Shown here one piece after another: positions 52,400-64,000 of a stretch of 64,000 nucleotides of DNA. Numbering within the stretch: the stretch's first letter is position 1; every line of letters starts with the position of its first letter. The notes beneath the pieces are model-generated. The model ran no database searches, had not been told where the DNA came from, and saw only the letters and a program-made list of their open reading frames with translations. The position numbers and the translations under genes were made by a program. Source of the stretch: Petrolisthes cinctipes (Eukaryota; Arthropoda; Malacostraca; Decapoda; Porcellanidae); assembly GCA_033782935.1 (NCBI GenBank), contig JAWQEG010000710.1, forward strand, positions 6,262,001 to 6,326,000, read 5' to 3'.

Positions 52400-55300
52400 G
52401 TACATGCCTACTCCTTGTTATAGTATTTTCCAAATACAGGCCCGAAACGTGCTGAAAATCGATATTTTAGGTGCATAAAGTCAATATGTGCATGCATCTT
52501 CTATACCCGTTTATATCACAAATTCAGGCTCAAAACACCCGGAAATTCGATATTTTGGGGTCACAAATGCGATCTGTACATGCCTAATCCGTGTTAGAGT
52601 ATTTTCAAAATACATGCCCAAAACATGCTAAAAATCGATATTTTAGGTGCCCAAACTCAATATGTGCATGCATCTTCTGTACCCGTTTATATCACAAATT
52701 CAGACTCAAAACACCTGGAAATTCGATATTTTGGGATCCCAGAAGCGATCTGTGCATTCCTACTCAGTTCTAGAATATTTTCAAGATACAGACCCAAAAC
52801 ATACTCAAAATCGATATTTTAGGTGCCCAAAAGTCGATATGTGCATGCATCTTCAGTACCCGTTTATATCTCAAATTCAGGCTCAAAACACCCAAAAATA
52901 CGATATTTTGGGGTCTAAGAAGCGATCTGTACATGCCTACTCCGTGATAGAATATTTTTAAAATACAGGCCCAAAACATACTGAAAATCTATCTTTTAGG
53001 TGCCCAAAAGTGGATATGTGCATGCATAATCTGTACCCATTTATATCTCAAATTCGGGCTACAAACACCAGAAAAATTCGATATTTTGGGGTCCCAGAAG
53101 CGATCTGTACATGCCTACTCAGTGCTAGAATATTTTCAAAATATAGGCCCAAAACATGCTAAAAGTCGATATTTTAGGTGCCCAAAGTTGATATCTCAAA
53201 TTCAGGCACAAAACACCCGAAAATTCGATATTTTGGGGTCCCAGAAGCGATCTGTACATGCCTAATCCGTGTTAGAGTATTTTCAAAATACATGCCCAAA
53301 ACATGCTGAAAATTGATATTTTAGGTGCCCAAACTCAATATGTGCATGCATCTTCTGTACCCGTTTATATCACAAATTCAGACTCAAAACACCTGGAAAT
53401 TCGATATTTTGGGGTCCCAGAAGCGTTCTGTACATGCCTACTCCGTGTTAGAGTATTTTCAAATTACAGGCCCAAAACATGCTGAAAATCGATATTTTAG
53501 GTGCCCTAAGTCAATATGTGCATGCATCTTCAGTACCCGTTTATATCTCAAATTCAAGCTCAAAACACCCGAAAATTCGATGTTTTGTGTTCCAAGAAGC
53601 GATCTGTACATGCCTACTCCGTGTTATAGTATTTTCAAAATACGGGCCCAAAACATGCTTAATCGATATTTTAGGTGCATAAAGTCAATATGTGCATGCA
53701 TCTTCTGTTCCCGTTTATATCACAAATTCAGGCTCAAAACACCCGGAAATTCGATATTTTGGGGTCCCAGAAGCGATTTGTACATGCCTACTCAGTGCTA
53801 GAATATTTTCAAAATATAGGCCCAAAACATGCTAAAATTCGGTATTTTAGGTGCAAAGAGTCGATATCTCACATTCAGGCCCAAAACACCCGATAATTCG
53901 ATATTTTGAGGTCCCAAAACCGATCTGTACATGCCTACTCCGTGTTAGAGTATTTTCATATTACAGGCCCAAAAAATGTTGAAAATCGATATTATAGGTA
54001 CTCAAAGTCAATATGTGTATGCATCTTCTGCACCCGTTTATATCTCAAATTCAGGCTCAAAACACCCGAAAATACGATGTTTTGGGGTCTAAGAAGCGAT
54101 CTGTACATGCCTACTCCTTGTTATAGTATTTTCAAAATACAGGCCCGAAACGTGCTGAAAATCGATATTTTAGGTGCCCAAACTCAATATGTGCATGCAT
54201 CTTCTGTACCCGTTTATATCACAAATTCAGACTCAAAACACCTGGAAATTCGATATTTTGGGATCCCAGAAGCGATCTGTGCATTCCTACTCAGTGCTAG
54301 AATATTTTCAAGATACAGATCCAAAACATACTCAAAATCGATATTTTAGGTGCCCAAAAGTCGATATGTGCATGCATCTTCAGTACCCGTTTATATCTCA
54401 AATTCAGGCTCAAAACACCCAAAAATACGATATTTTGGGGTCTAAGAAGCGATCTGTACATGCCTACTCCGTGTTAGAATATTTTTAAAATACAGGCCCA
54501 AAACATACTGAAAATCGATCTTTTAGGTGCCCAAAAGTGGATATGTGCATGCATAATCTGTACCCATTTATATCTCAAATTCGGGCTACAAACACCAGAA
54601 AAATTCGATATTTTTGGGTCCCAGAAGCGATCTGTACATGCCTACTCAGTGCTAGAATATTTTCAAAATATAGGCCCAAAACATGCTAAAAGTCGATATT
54701 TTAGGTGCCCAAAGTTGATATCTCAAATTCAGGCACAAAACACCCGAAAATTCGATATTTTGGGGTCCCAGAAGCGATCTGTACATGCCTAATCCGTGTT
54801 AGAGTATTTTCAAAATACATGCCCAAAACATGCTGAAAATTGATATTTTAGGTGCCCAAACTCAATATGTGCATGCATCTTCTGTACCCGTTTATATCAC
54901 AAATTCAGACTCAAAACACCTGGAAATTCGATATTTTGGGGTCCCAGAAGCGATCTGTACATGCCTACTCCGTGTTAGAGTATTTTCAAATTACAGGCCC
55001 AAAACATGCTGAAAATCGATATTTTAGGTGCCCTAAGTCAATATGTGCATGCATCTTCAGTACCCGTTTATATCTCAAATTCAAGCTAAAAACACCCGAA
55101 AATTCGATGTTTTGGGTTCCAAGAAGCGATCTGTACATGCCTACTCCGTGTTATAGTATTTTCAAAATACGGGCCCAAAACATGCTTAATCGATATTTTA
55201 GGTGCTTAAAGTCAATATGTGCATGCATCTTCTGTTCCCGTTTATATCACAAATTCAGGCTCAAAACACCCGGAAATTCGATATTTTGGGGTCCCAGAAG

Positions 55301-58300
55301 CGATTTGTACATGCCTACTCAGTGCTAGAATATTTTCAAAATATAGGCCCAAAACATGCTAAAATTCGATATTTTAGGTGCAAAGAGTCGATATCTCACA
55401 TTCAGGCCCAAAACACCCGATAATTCGATATTTTGAGGTCCCAAAACCGATCTGTACATGCCTACTCCGTGTTAGAGTATTTTCATATTACAGGCCCAAA
55501 AAATGTTGAAAATCGATATTATAGGTACTCAAAGTCAATATGTGTATGCATCTTCTGCACCCGTTTATATCTCAAATTCAGGCTCAAAACACCCGAAAAT
55601 ACGATGTTTTGGGGTCTAAGAAGCGATCTGTACATGCCTACTCCGTGTTATAGTATTTTCAAAATACAGGCCCGAAACGTGCTGAAAATCGATATTTTAG
55701 GTGCATAAAGTCAATATGTGCATGCATCTTCTATACCCGTTTATATCACAAATTCAGGCTCAAAACACCCGGAAATTCGATATTTTGGGGTCCCAAATGC
55801 GATCTGTACATGCCTAATCCGTGTTAGAGTATTTTCAAAATACATGCCCAAAACATGCTAAAAACCGATATTTTAGGTGCCCAAACTCAATATGTGCATG
55901 CATCTTCTGTACCCGTTTATATCACAAATTCAGACTCAAAACACCTGGAAATTCGATATTTTGGGATCCCAGAAGCGATCTGTGCATTCCTACTCAGTTC
56001 TAGAATATTTTCAAGACACAGACCCAAAACATACTCAAAATCGATATTTTAGGTGCCCAAAAGTCGATATGTGCATGCATCTTCAGTACCCGTTTATATC
56101 TCAAATTCAGGCTCAAAACACCCAAAAATACGATATTTTGGGGTCTAAGAAGCGATCTGTACATGCCTACTCCGTGATAGAATATTTTTAAAATACAGGC
56201 CCAAAACATACTGAAAATCTATCTTTTAGGTGCCCAAAAGTGGATATGTGCATGCATAATCTGTACCCATTTATATCTCAAATTCGGGCTACAAACACCA
56301 GAAAAATTCGATATTTTGGGGTCCCAGAAGCGATCTGTACATGCCTACTCAGTGCTAGAATATTTTCAAAATATAGGCCCAAAACATGCTAAAAGTCGAT
56401 ATTTTAGGTGCCCAAAGTTGATATCTCAAATTCAGGCACAAAACACCCGAAAATTCGATATTTTGGGGTCCCAGAAGCGATCTGTACATGCCTAATCCGT
56501 GTTAGAGTATTTTCAAAATACATGCCCAAAACATGCTGAAAATTGATATTTTAGGTGCCCAAACTCAATATGTGCATGCATCTTCTGTACCCGTTTATAT
56601 CACAAATTCAGACTCAAAACACCTGGAAATTCGATATTTTGGGGTCCCAGAAGCGTTCTGTACATGCCTACTCCGTGTTAGAGTATTTTCAAATTACAGG
56701 CCCAAAACATGCTGAAAATCGATATTTTAGGTGCCCTAAGTCAATATGTGCATGCATCTTCAGTACCCGTTTATATCTCAAATTCAAGCTAAAAACACCC
56801 GAAAATTCGATGTTTTGGGTTCCAAGAAGCGATCTGTACATGCCTACTCCGTGTTATAGTATTTTCAAAATACGGGCCCAAAACATGCTTAATCGATATT
56901 TTAGGTGCATAAAGTCAATATGTGCATGCATCTTCTGTTCCCGTTTATATCACAAATTCAGGCTCAAAACACCCGGAAATTCGATATTTTGGGGTCCCAG
57001 AAGCGATTTGTACATGCCTACTCAGTGCTAGAATATTTTCAAAATATAGGCCCAAAACATGCTAAAATTCGGTATTTTAGGTGCAAAGAGTCGATATCTC
57101 ACATTCAGGCCCAAAACACCCGATAATTCGATATTTTGAGGTCCCAAAACCGATCTGTACATGCCTACTCCGTGTTAGAGTATTTTCATATTACAGGCCC
57201 AAAAAATGTTGAAAATCGATATTATAGGTACTCAAAGTCAATATGTGTATGCATCTTCTGCACCCGTTTATATCTCAAATTCAGGCTCAAAACACCCGAA
57301 AATACGATGTTTTGGGGTCTAAGAAGCGATCTGTACATGCCTACTCCTTGTTATAGTATTTTCAAAATACAGGCCCGAAACGTGCTGAAAATCGATATTT
57401 TAGGTGCCCAAACTCAATATGTGCATGCATCTTCTGTACCCGTTTATATCACAAATTCAGACTCAAAACACCTGGAAATTCGATATTTTGGGATCCCAGA
57501 AGCGATCTGTGCATTCCTACTCAGTGCTAGAATATTTTCAAGATACAGATCCAAAACATACTCAAAATCGATATTTTAGGTGCCCAAAAGTCGATATGTG
57601 CATGCATCTTCAGTACCCGTTTATATCTCAAATTCAGGCTCAAAACACCCAAAAATACGATATTTTGGGGTCTAAGAAGCGATCTGTACATGCCTACTCC
57701 GTGTTAGAATATTTTTAAAATACAGGCCCAAAACATACTGAAAATCGATCTTTTAGGTGCCCAAAAGTGGATATGTGCATGCATAATCTGTACCCATTTA
57801 TATCTCAAATTCGGGCTACAAACACCAGAAAAATTCGATATTTTTGGGTCCCAGAAGCGATCTGTACATGCCTACTCAGTGCTAGAATATTTTCAAAATA
57901 TAGGCCCAAAACATGCTAAAAGTCGATATTTTAGGTGCCCAAAGTTGATATCTCAAATTCAGGCACAAAACACCCGAAAATTCGATATTTTGGGGTCCCA
58001 GAAGCGATCTGTACATGCCTAATCCGTGTTAGAGTATTTTCAAAATACATGCCCAAAACATGCTGAAAATTGATATTTTAGGTGCCCAAACTCAATATGT
58101 GCATGCATCTTCTGTACCCGTTTATATCACAAATTCAGACTCAAAACACCTGGAAATTCGATATTTTGGGGTCCCAGAAGCGATCTGTACATGCCTACTC
58201 CGTGTTAGAGTATTTTCAAATTACAGGCCCAAAACATGCTGAAAATCGATATTTTAGGTGCCCTAAGTCAATATGTGCATGCATCTTCAGTACCCGTTTA

Positions 58301-60550
58301 TATCTCAAATTCAAGCTAAAAACACCCGAAAATTCGATGTTTTGGGTTCCAAGAAGCGATCTGTACATGCCTACTCCGTGTTATAGTATTTTCAAAATAC
58401 GGGCCCAAAACATGCTTAATCGATATTTTAGGTGCTTAAAGTCAATATGTGCATGCATCTTCTGTTCCCGTTTATATCACAAATTCAGGCTCAAAACACC
58501 CGGAAATTCGATATTTTGGGGTCCCAGAAGCGATTTGTACATGCCTACTCAGTGCTAGAATATTTTCAAAATATAGGCCCAAAACATGCTAAAATTCGAT
58601 ATTTTAGGTGCAAAGAGTCGATATCTCACATTCAGGCCCAAAACACCCGATAATTCGATATTTTGAGGTCCCAAAACCGATCTGTACATGCCTACTCCGT
58701 GTTAGAGTATTTTCATATTACAGGCCCAAAAAATGTTGAAAATCGATATTATAGGTACTCAAAGTCAATATGTGTATGCATCTTCTGCACCCGTTTATAT
58801 CTCAAATTCAGGCTCAAAACACCCGAAAATACGATGTTTTGGGGTCTAAGAAGCGATCTGTACATGCCTACTCCGTGTTATAGTATTTTCAAAATACAGG
58901 CCCGAAACGTGCTGAAAATCGATATTTTAGGTGCATAAAGTCAATATGTGCATGCATCTTCTATACCCGTTTATATCACAAATTCAGGCTCAAAACACCC
59001 GGAAATTCGATATTTTGGGGTCCCAAATGCGATCTGTACATGCCTAATCCGTGTTAGAGTATTTTCAAAATACATGCCCAAAACATGCTAAAAACCGATA
59101 TTTTAGGTGCCCAAACTCAATATGTGCATGCATCTTCTGTACCCGTTTATATCACAAATTCAGACTCAAAACACCTGGAAATTCGATATTTTGGGATCCC
59201 AGAAGCGATCTGTGCATTCCTACTCAGTTCTAGAATATTTTCAAGACACAGACCCAAAACATACTCAAAATCGATATTTTAGGTGCCCAAAAGTCGATAT
59301 GTGCATGCATCTTCAGTACCCGTTTATATCTCAAATTCAGGCTCAAAACACCCAAAAATACGATATTTTGGGGTCTAAGAAGCGATCTGTACATGCCTAC
59401 TCCGTGATAGAATATTTTTAAAATACAGGCCCAAAACATACTGAAAATCTATCTTTTAGGTGCCCAAAAGTGGATATGTGCATGCATAATCTGTACCCAT
59501 TTATATCTCAAATTCAGGCAACAAACACCAGAAAAATACGATATTTTGGGGTCCCAAAAGCGATCTGTACATGCCTACTCAGTGCTAGAATATTTTCAAA
59601 ATATAGGCCCAAAACATGCTAAAAGTCGATATTTTAGGTGCCCAAAGTTGATATCTCAAATTCAGGCACAAAACACCCGAAAATTCGATATTTTGGGGTC
59701 CCAGAAGCGATCTGTACATGCCTAATCCGTGTTAGAGTATTTTCAAAATACATGCCCAAAACATGCTGAAAATTGATATTTTAGGTGCCCAAACTCAATA
59801 TGTGCATGCATCTTCTGTACCCGTTTATATCACAAATTCAGACTCAAAACACCTGGAAATTCGATATTTTGGGGTCCCAGAAGCGATCTGTACATGCCTA
59901 CTCCGTGTTAGAGTATTTTCAAATTACAGGCCCAAAACATGCTGAAAATCGATATTTTAGGTGCCCTTAGTCAATATGTGCATGCATCTTCAGTACCCGT
60001 TTATATCTCAAATTCAAGCTAAAAACACCCGAAAATTCGATGTTTTGGGTTCCAAGAAGCGATCTGTACATGCCTACTCCGTGTTATAGTATTTTCAAAA
60101 TACGGGCCCAAAACATGCTTAATCGATATTTTAGGTGCATAAAGTCAATATGTACATGCATCTTCTGTTCCCGTTTATATCACAAATTCAGGCTCAAAAC
60201 ACCCGGAAATTCGATATTTTGGGGTCCCAGAAGCGATTTGTACATGCCTACTCAGTGCTAGAATATTTTCAAAATATAGGCCCAAAACATGCTAAAAATC
60301 GATATTTTAGGTGCAAAGAGTCGATATCTCACATTCAGGCCCAAAACACCCGATAATTCGATATTTTGAGGTCCCAAAACCGATCTGTACATGCCTACTT
60401 CGTGCTAGAGTATTTTCATATTACAGGCCCAAAAAATGTTGAAAATCGATATTATAGGTACTCAAAGTCAATATGTGTATGCATCTTCTGCACCCGTTTA
60501 TATCTCAAATTCAGGCTCAAAACCCCCGAAAATACGATGTTTTGGGGTCC
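52400..60550 (+). repeat. Higher-order repeat B: 3,230-bp unit (19 monomers), about 2.5 copies
   Basis: Landmarks recur at exactly 3,230 bp (52,647 / 55,877 / 59,107; 53,325 / 56,555 / 59,785; 54,174 / 57,404). Within a unit, the related landmarks alternate at 1,527 and 1,703 bp: nine monomers and ten monomers, differing by one 176-bp monomer (55,678-55,854 region). Four monomers per unit carry the half-A deletion (147 bp). Copies differ by few substitutions. Similarity continues loosely to the left, to about 51.9 kb. Confidence 0.88.
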
Positions 60551-62140
60551 CAAATGCTATCTGTACATGCCTAATCCGTGTTAGAGTATTTTCAAAATAC
60601 ATGCCCAAAACATGCTAAAAATCGATATTTTAGGTGCCCAAACTCAATATGTGCATGCATCTTCTGTACCCGTTTATATCACAAATTCAGACTCAAAACA
60701 CCTGGAAATTCGATATTTTGGGATCCCAGAAGCGATCTGTGCATTCCTACTCAGTGCTAGAATATTTTCAAGATACAGACCCAAAACATACTCAAAATCG
60801 ATATTTTAGGTGCCCAAAAGTCGATATGTGCATGCATCTTCAGTACCCGTTTATATCTCAAATTCAGGCTCAAAATACCCGAAAATACGATGTTTTGGGG
60901 TCCCAGATGCGATCTGTACATGCCTACTCCGTGTTAGAATATTTTTAAAATACAGGCCCAAAACATACTGAAAATCGATCTTTTAGGTGCCCAAAAGTGG
61001 ATATGTGCATGCATAATCTGTACCCATTTATATCTCAAATTCGGGCTACAAACACCAGAAAAATTCGATATTATGGGGTCCCAGAAGCGATCTGTACATG
61101 CCTATTCAGTGCTAGAATATTTTCAAAATATAGGCCCAAAACATGCTAAAAATCGATATTTTAGGTGCCCAAAGTTGATATCTCAAATTCAGGCACAAAA
61201 CACCCGAAAATTCGATATTTTGGGGTCCCAGAAGCGATCTGTACATGCCTAATCCGTGTTAGAGTATTTTCAAAATACATGCCCAAAACATGCTGAAAAT
61301 CGATATTATAGGTACTCAAAGTCAATATGTGTATGCATCTTCTGCACCCGTTTATATCTCAAATTCAGGCTCAAAACACCCGAAAATACGATGTTTTGGG
61401 GTCGCAAATGCTATCTGTACATGCCTAATCCGTGTTAGAGTATTTTCAAAATACATGCCCAAAACATGCTAAAAATCGATATTTTAGGTGCCCAAACTCA
61501 ATATGTGCATGCATCTTCTGTACCCGTTTATATCACAAATTCAGACTCAAAACACCTGGAAATTCGATATTTTGGGATCCCAGAAGCGATCTGTGCATTC
61601 CAACTCAGTGCTAGAATATTTTCAAGATACAGACCCAAAACATACTCAAAATCGATATTTTAGGTGCCCAAAAGTCGTTATGTGCATGCATCTTCAGTAC
61701 CCGTTTATATCTCAAATTCAGGCTCAAAATACCCGAAAATACGATGTTTTGGGGTCCCAGATGCGATCTGTACATGCCTACTCCGTGTTAGAATATTTTT
61801 AAAATACAGGCCCAAAACATACTGAAAATCGATCTTTTAGGTGCCCAAAAGTGGATATGTGCATGCATAATCTGTACCCATTTATATCTCAAATTCGGGC
61901 TACAAACACCAGAAAAATTCGATATTATGGGGTCCCAGAAGCGATCTGTACATGCCTACTCAGTGCTAGAATATTTTCAAAATATAGGCCCAAAACATGC
62001 TAAAAATCGATATTTTAGGTGCCCAAAGTTGATATCTCAAATTCAGGCACAAAACACCCGAAAATTCGATATTTTGGGGTCCCAGAAGCGATCTGTACAT
62101 GCCTAATCCGTGTTAGAGTATTTTCAAAATACATGCCCAA
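60430..62140 (+). repeat. Five-monomer tandem duplication, 854 bp
   Basis: 60,578 / 61,432, 60,436 / 61,290 and 60,634 / 61,488 are each 854 bp apart, as are the shared variant blocks near 61,021 and 61,875. The offset equals four full monomers plus one half-A-deleted monomer. Confidence 0.78.
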
Positions 62141-64000
62141 AACATGCTGAAAATTGATATTTTAGGTGCCCAAACTCAATATGTGCATGCATCTTCTGTA
62201 CCCGTTTATATCACAAATTTAGACTCAAAACACCTGGAAATTCGATATTTTGGGGTCCCAGAAGCGATCTGTACAAGCCTACTCCGTGTTAGAGTATTTT
62301 CAAATTACAGGCCCAAAACATGCTGAAAATCGATATTTTAGGTGCCCTAAGTCAATATGTGCATGCATCTTCAGTACCCGTTTATATCTCAAATTCAAGC
62401 TCAAAACACCCGAAAATTCGATGTTTTGGGGTCCAAGAAGCGATCTGTACATGCCTACTCCGTGTTATAGTATTTTCAAAATACGGGCCCAAAACATGCT
62501 TAATCGATATTTTAGGTGCATAAAGTCAATATGTGCATGCATCTTCTGTTCCCGTTTATATCACAAATTCAGGCTCAAAACACCCGGAAATTCGATATTT
62601 TGGGGTCCCAGAAGCGATTTGTACATGCCTACTCAGTGCTAGAATATTTTCAAAATATAGGCCCAAAACATGCTAAAAATCGATATTTTAGGTGCAAAGA
62701 GTCGATATTTCACATTCAGGCCCAAAACACCCGAAAATTCGATATTTTAAGGTCCCAAAACCGATCTGTACATGCCTACTCCGTGTTAGAGTATTTTTAA
62801 AATTAAAGGCCCAAAAAATGTTGAAAATCGATATTATAGGTACTCAAAGTCAATATGTGTATGCATCTTCTGCACCCGTTTATATCTCAAATTCAGGCTC
62901 AAAACACCCGAAAATACGATGTTTTGGGGTCTAAGAAGCGATCTGTACATGCCTACTCCGTGTTATAGTATTTTCCAAATACAGGCCCGAAACGTGCTGA
63001 AAATCGATATTTTAGGTGCATAAAGTCAATATGTGCATGCATCTTCTATACCCGTTTATATCACAAATTCAGGCTCAAAACACCCGGAAATTCGATATTT
63101 TGGGGTCCCAAATGCGATCTGTACATGCCTAAACCGTGTTAGAGTATTTTCAAAATACATGCCCAAAACATGCTAAAAATCGATATTTTAGGTGCCCAAA
63201 CTCAATATGTGCATGCATCTTCTGTACCCGTTTATATCACAAATTCAGACTCAAAACACCTGGAAATTCGATATTTTGGGATCCCAGAAGCGATCTGTGC
63301 ATTCCTACTCAGTGCTAGAATATTTTCAAGATACAGATCCAAAACATACTCAAAATCGATATTTTAGGTGCCCAAAAGTCGATATGTGCATGCATCTTCA
63401 GTACCCGTTTATATCTCAAATTCAGGCTCAAAACACCCAAAAATACGATATTTTGGGGTCTAAGAAGCGATCTGTACATGCCTACTCCGTGTTAGAATAT
63501 TTTTAAAATACAGGCCCAAAACATACTGAAAATCGATCTTTTAGGTGCCCAAAAGTGGATATGTGCATGCATAATCTGTACCCATTTATATCTCAAATTC
63601 GGGCTACAAACACCAGAAAAATTCGATATTTTGGGGTCCCAGAAGCGATCTGTACATGCCTACTCAGTGCTAGAATATTTTCAAAATATAGGCCCAAAAC
63701 ATGCTAAAAGTCGATATTTTAAGTGCCCAAAGTTGATATCTCAAATTCAGGCACAAAACACCCGAAAATTCGATATTTTGGGGTCCCAGAAGCGATCTGT
63801 ACATGCCTACTCCTTGTTAGAGTATTTTCAAATTACAGGCCCAAAACATGCTGAAAATCGATATTTTAGGTGCCCTAAGTCAATATGTGCATGCATCTTC
63901 TGTACCCGTTTATATCACAAATTTAGACTCAAAACACCTGGAAATTCGATATTTTGGGGTCCCAGAAGCGATCTGTACAAGCCTACTCCGTGTTAGAGTA

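Larger units (their letters stand above)
21785..64000 (+). repeat. Satellite array, right block, continues past the window
   Basis: The same 176-bp family and orientation as the left block; it completes the monomer broken by the transposon. Divergent monomers dominate to about 30 kb. From about 30 kb, multi-monomer blocks recur, and from about 37.8 kb they form near-identical higher-order repeats. No unrelated insertion was seen in this 42-kb stretch. The frequent long open frames (up to about 219 codons) restate the monomer in shifted frames and are not genes. Confidence 0.95.

Noticed and set aside
4793..64000. Hundreds of open reading frames of 60-219 codons reading motifs such as CMHLLYPFISQIQ and KNRYFRCPKS
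   Set aside because: They are the same satellite monomer read in shifted frames, lack consistent starts and lengths, and break at the deletion variants. Nothing indicates selection on protein.
4793..64000. CRISPR-like alternation of conserved and variable segments
   Set aside because: The unit repeats over its whole length without unique spacers, and the context is eukaryotic satellite DNA.

Overview
The window is eukaryotic nuclear DNA dominated by repeats. A DIRS-type tyrosine-recombinase retrotransposon, a very long AT-rich satellite array and an intron-bearing gene inside a DNA transposon together suggest a metazoan. An arthropod, perhaps a decapod crustacean (where DIRS elements are common), is my best guess, but it is an inference. 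No ordinary single-copy host gene, tRNA or rRNA was found.

Layout. (1) 1 to about 3,880: 3' part of a GC-rich DIRS-like retrotransposon on the + strand. It has a Gag-like ORF in spliced exons, an RT-RNase H ORF with a Dam-methyltransferase-like tail, and a tyrosine recombinase ORF. All catalytic residues I looked for are present. (2) 3,880-4,376: noncoding, with a G-tract cluster. (3) 4,377-4,792: a small foldback structure with perfect 68-bp arms. (4) 4,793-16,237 and 21,785-64,000: one head-to-tail satellite array, about 53.7 kb in the window and running off the right edge. (5) 16,238-21,784: a 5,547-bp TIR transposon, CACTA/EnSpm-like by its ends, inserted in a satellite monomer with a CA duplication. 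It carries an intron-containing gene similar to the multicopy 'SAMD3-like' proteins, apparently lacking its middle.

The satellite is the most informative part. Its 176-bp monomer is a dimer of two 88-bp halves that are about 70% identical by hand alignment. Two recurrent internal deletions (29 bp in half A, 18 bp in half B) give four monomer classes of about 176, 147, 158 and 129 bp. These are arranged in higher-order repeats (HORs): a 2,775-bp 17-mer in about three near-identical copies (about 37.8-46.1 kb), and a 3,230-bp 19-mer in about 2.5 copies (about 52.4-60.5 kb). The 19-mer is itself a 9-mer (1,527 bp) plus a 10-mer (1,703 bp). Smaller 5-mer and 6-mer duplications also occur. The left part of the array is more heterogeneous, while the right part is strongly homogenised, as expected from recent local amplification. 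Many open frames cross the array, but they follow from the repeat sequence and are not annotated as genes.
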